From: Bradyrhizobium sp. AUGA SZCCT0176
GTDB taxonomy: Bacteria > Pseudomonadota > Alphaproteobacteria > Rhizobiales > Xanthobacteraceae
Length of the DNA stretch: 64,000 nucleotides
NCBI RefSeq assembly: GCF_018130145.1
Contig: NZ_JAFCMB010000008.1
Span: forward strand, 186,001 to 250,000
Reading direction: 5' to 3'
Each line of letters opens with the position of its first letter. The first letter of the stretch is position 1. The notes under the pieces were generated by a model. That model was not told where the DNA came from. It ran no database searches and worked only from the letters and a program-made list of their open reading frames with translations. This document shows, one piece after another, positions 63,053-64,000 of the stretch. Position numbers and translations under genes: made by a program.

Positions 63053-63454
63053 CTACGTCGCAGGCGCGAAGAACGAGACCCGGATGAGGTGCGTATAGTC
63101 GGATTCGAACACCATGATCGCCACGAACACCAACACCAGCACCGGCGGCAGCAGGATGGCATAGCTCAACGCCAGCCGCTCCCAGGCCATGTGCATGAAG
63201 ACGGCGACGATCAAGCCGGCCTTCAACACCATGAACAGCAGGATCAGCGACCATCTGAGATAGCCCTGGAAGTGAAAGTAGTCGACGAGATAGGAGCAGG
63301 CGCTGAGGACGAACAGCCATCCCCAGACCACGAGATAGAGCTTGATCGGGTGCTGCTGGCCCTTTGCGTGCGTGGCTCCTGATGCGGGCACGTCATGCAC
63401 ATGCGCGTGCAGCGAAGGTTGCTGGGCTTCCAGATGTACCGCCACGTTTGTCAT
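63053..63454 (-). CDS. Cytochrome oxidase subunit IV family protein
   Basis: The 133-residue protein has a His-rich N-terminal tail (LHAHVHDVPASGATHAKGQQ) and three helices (about 38-62, 70-92, 97-120) with the family segment MVLKAGLIVAVFMHMAWERL. Proteins of this type are small subunits of cytochrome c (CtaF) or quinol (CyoD) oxidases of bacteria. It lies 9 bp downstream of subunit III and belongs to the same operon. Confidence 0.9.
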   Translation of the reverse strand: MTNVAVHLEAQQPSLHAHVHDVPASGATHAKGQQHPIKLYLVVWGWLFVLSACSYLVDYFHFQGYLRWSLILLFMVLKAGLIVAVFMHMAWERLALSYAILLPPVLVLVFVAIMVFESDYTHLIRVSFFAPAT

Positions 63455-63463
63455 GCGCCGACC

Positions 63464-64000
63464 TCACCAAAGATAAAAGAAGGCAAAGATGAACACCCAC
63501 ACCAGATCGACGAAGTGCCAGTAGAGGCCCATGATTTCGACGATCTCGTAGTGTCCCTTTCTGCTCGTGAAGAAGCCGCGCCTTTCGACGTCGAAGTCTC
63601 CCCGCCAGACCTTTCGCGCGATGGCGATCAGGAAAATCACACCGAACGTCACGTGAGTGCCGTGGAAGCCGGTGATCATGAAGAAGCTCGAGCCGAACTG
63701 CGCCGCGCCCCAGGGGTTTTCCCAGGGCCGTACGCCCTCCATGATCAGCTTGGTCCATTCGAAGGCCTGCATTCCGACGAACGTTGCGCCAAGTGCCGCT
63801 GTGACCAGCATCAAGACGGCGGTTTTGACGCGATCGCGGCGGTAACCGAAATTGACGGCCATCGCCATGGTACCGCTGCTGGAGATCAGGACGAAGGTCA
63901 TGATGGCGATCAGGATGAGCGGGATATGGTGCCCCGCGATCTCGAGAGCGAACACCTCGCTCGGATTCGGCCACGGCACCGTCGTGGACATTCGCGCGGT
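63464..64000 (-). CDS. Heme-copper oxidase subunit III, truncated by the window edge
   Basis: The visible part has four helices (about 27-46, 58-78, 99-121, 152-172 counted from the ATG at 63991), FMITGFHGTHVTFGVIFLIA with the conserved His, and GLYWHFVDLVWVFIFAFFYLW at the end, both hallmarks of subunit III. Full members have at least one more N-terminal helix. The frame is still open from 63991 to 64000 (Thr-Ala-Arg), and the ATG at 63991 has no ribosome binding site. The gene therefore most likely begins beyond the window. Subunits I and II are expected upstream. Confidence 0.85.
   Translation of the reverse strand, partial: TARMSTTVPWPNPSEVFALEIAGHHIPLILIAIMTFVLISSSGTMAMAVNFGYRRDRVKTAVLMLVTAALGATFVGMQAFEWTKLIMEGVRPWENPWGAAQFGSSFFMITGFHGTHVTFGVIFLIAIARKVWRGDFDVERRGFFTSRKGHYEIVEIMGLYWHFVDLVWVFIFAFFYLW

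Overview
The window looks like chromosome of an alphaproteobacterium of the Bradyrhizobium/Rhodopseudomonas group (Nitrobacteraceae). This rests on high GC and strong GC3, the gene orders rne-amiC-mrcA-prfB and aroQ-accB-accC ... aat ... DUF2155 ... NDUFA12, a BA14K-like and a DUF1236 protein, and intergenic repeats of bradyrhizobial type. No tRNA, rRNA, CRISPR array, phage or insertion sequence was found. Species assignment is inference.

Layout. 1-5.5 kb: envelope genes (start of an AsmA-like protein, a peroxiredoxin with a lysine-rich tail, an M23 peptidase) and a coupled DUF6502/DUF5666 pair. 5.6-11.3 kb: a compact polysaccharide export locus whose first large gene fuses a GT4 glycosyltransferase to an ABC-2 permease, followed by its ATPase, a second glycosyltransferase and an O-antigen-ligase-like protein. 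11.3-18.6 kb: cupin plus flavin monooxygenase opposite an AraC regulator, an orphan amino-acid-type binding protein, and a NodU-like carbamoyltransferase. 18.6-31.1 kb: two metabolic genes, then the housekeeping block prfB (with programmed frameshift), mrcA, amiC, rne and dctA. 31.2-41.4 kb: bioY, an aminotransferase, M48 protease, DsbA-like protein, a small accessory block with a frameshifted glycosyltransferase, then aroQ-accB-accC. 41.5-56.4 kb: what is usually a tight aat/DUF2155/NDUFA12 neighbourhood is opened by a three-gene phosphorelay operon, an orphan TctC-type protein, and a block of SDR, hydrolase, antiporter, GlxA/PfpI and GST genes. 56.7-64 kb: a BA14K-like Gly-rich protein, an EamA transporter, a second CHASE3 kinase with its receiver, and the end of a terminal oxidase cluster (ctaB, GYD protein, subunits IV and III) running off the right edge.

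How the genes work together. mrcA, amiC, the M23 and M48 proteases and the DsbA-like protein serve envelope growth and quality control. The fusion gene, ATPase, second glycosyltransferase and ligase-like protein plausibly make, export and attach a surface glycan. accB/accC start fatty-acid synthesis, with BioY supplying biotin. The two CHASE3 kinases share a sensor fold and signal through stand-alone receivers without DNA-binding domains.

Most notable: the glycosyltransferase-permease fusion with a Shine-Dalgarno-like sequence at its junction; a divergent control region where a perfect palindrome covers the -35 of a predicted leaderless DUF6502 gene; a His/acid-rich insert splitting the RNase E S1 domain; a minus-strand terminator more than 300 bp from any minus-strand gene; and a glycosyltransferase broken in a way consistent with loss of one GATC unit.
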